A stretch of DNA of 64,000 nucleotides from an uncultured Chitinophaga sp. (GTDB lineage: Bacteria > Bacteroidota > Bacteroidia > Chitinophagales > Chitinophagaceae): contig NZ_CAMLHC010000006.1 of NCBI RefSeq assembly GCF_946479755.1, positions 245,781 through 309,780 on the forward strand, in the 5' to 3' direction. The translations under genes were made by a program, and so were the position numbers. The notes below the pieces were generated by a model. That model did no database searches, had not been told where the DNA came from, and saw only the letters and a program-made list of their open reading frames with translations. Shown piece after piece: positions 63,926 through 64,000 of the stretch (position 1 is its first letter; each line of letters starts with the position of its first letter).

Positions 63926-64000
63926 TGGGAGCTACTGGATTCGAACCAGTGACCCTCTGCTTGTAAGGCAGATGCTCTGAACCAGCTGAGCTAAGCTCCC
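63926..64000 (-). tRNA. tRNA-Val (anticodon UAC), copy 1
   Basis: Sequence identical to the first gene, 31 bp apart, with the 5' end of the tRNA exactly at the window edge (64000). Anticodon complement at 63963-63965. Probably cotranscribed from a promoter outside the window; the terminator lies behind the other copy. Confidence 0.97.

Overview
The window looks like chromosomal DNA of a Bacteroidota bacterium of the Chitinophaga type (family Chitinophagaceae). The signs are: many promoters with the Bacteroidota -7 element TAnnTTTG, few Shine-Dalgarno sequences, proteins with type IX secretion C-terminal domains, a SprE/PorW-like protein, a Porin_10-type outer-membrane protein, two LytS/LytTR two-component pairs, and bactofilin next to AtpZ. 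Coding DNA is near 50% GC and intergenic DNA is clearly AT-richer. Genus is inferred from protein style only. I see no insertion sequence, prophage or CRISPR array.

Layout. 1-8.1 kb: the end of clpC, a degenerate repeat tract, then two paralogous secreted fibre-like proteins and a T9SS-sorted protein. 8.2-12.3 kb: cmk, a 0.6 kb gap without a gene, and a TPR histidine kinase with its LytTR regulator. 12.6-17 kb: ispH, a rhomboid protease and rpsA. 17-20.6 kb: a LamG/T9SS protein, a cyclase-family hydrolase, an HxpB-like phosphatase and a small membrane protein. 20.7-24.8 kb: a repeat tract, then a siroheme sulfite/nitrite reductase operon (reductase, CobA, Met8-like) preceded by a leader ORF with three consecutive Cys codons and an intrinsic terminator. 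This looks like a cysteine attenuator. 24.8-32.3 kb: DUF488, an HD phosphohydrolase, an acyl-CoA thioesterase, pyrG, yidC, an M28 peptidase and a SprT-like protein. 32.3-39.8 kb: a small membrane protein, AtpZ, bactofilin and a one-TM protein on the minus strand, then the SprE/PorW-like protein and PBP1A on the plus strand. 39.9-46.4 kb: an AT-rich S41 peptidase, sucC, purine nucleoside phosphorylase, a putative porin and another fibre-like protein.

46.5-49.0 kb is a four-gene metal-type cassette: a HYC_CC_PP-like protein, a secreted HMA-domain protein, an outer-membrane barrel protein and an AraC regulator with an N-terminal HMA domain. A 23-codon Cys-Cys peptide ORF and an L,D-transpeptidase follow. 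51-54 kb carries two different NADP-type isocitrate dehydrogenases in tandem, separated and flanked by long inverted repeats. 54-58.7 kb has an SGNH hydrolase, a flavin reductase-like protein, and a LiaF-like / DUF4288 / LytS / LytTR cassette. 58.7-61.7 kb has a thioesterase and an mntH(-Usp)/mntR unit with an operator dyad over its promoter. The window ends with a lipoprotein, a PhnD-like binding protein and two identical tRNA-Val(UAC) genes.

The points most worth following up are the polycysteine leader, the HMA-AraC cassette, the roughly 255 bp imperfect palindrome between the two icd genes, and the pyrG leader with two mutually exclusive helices.
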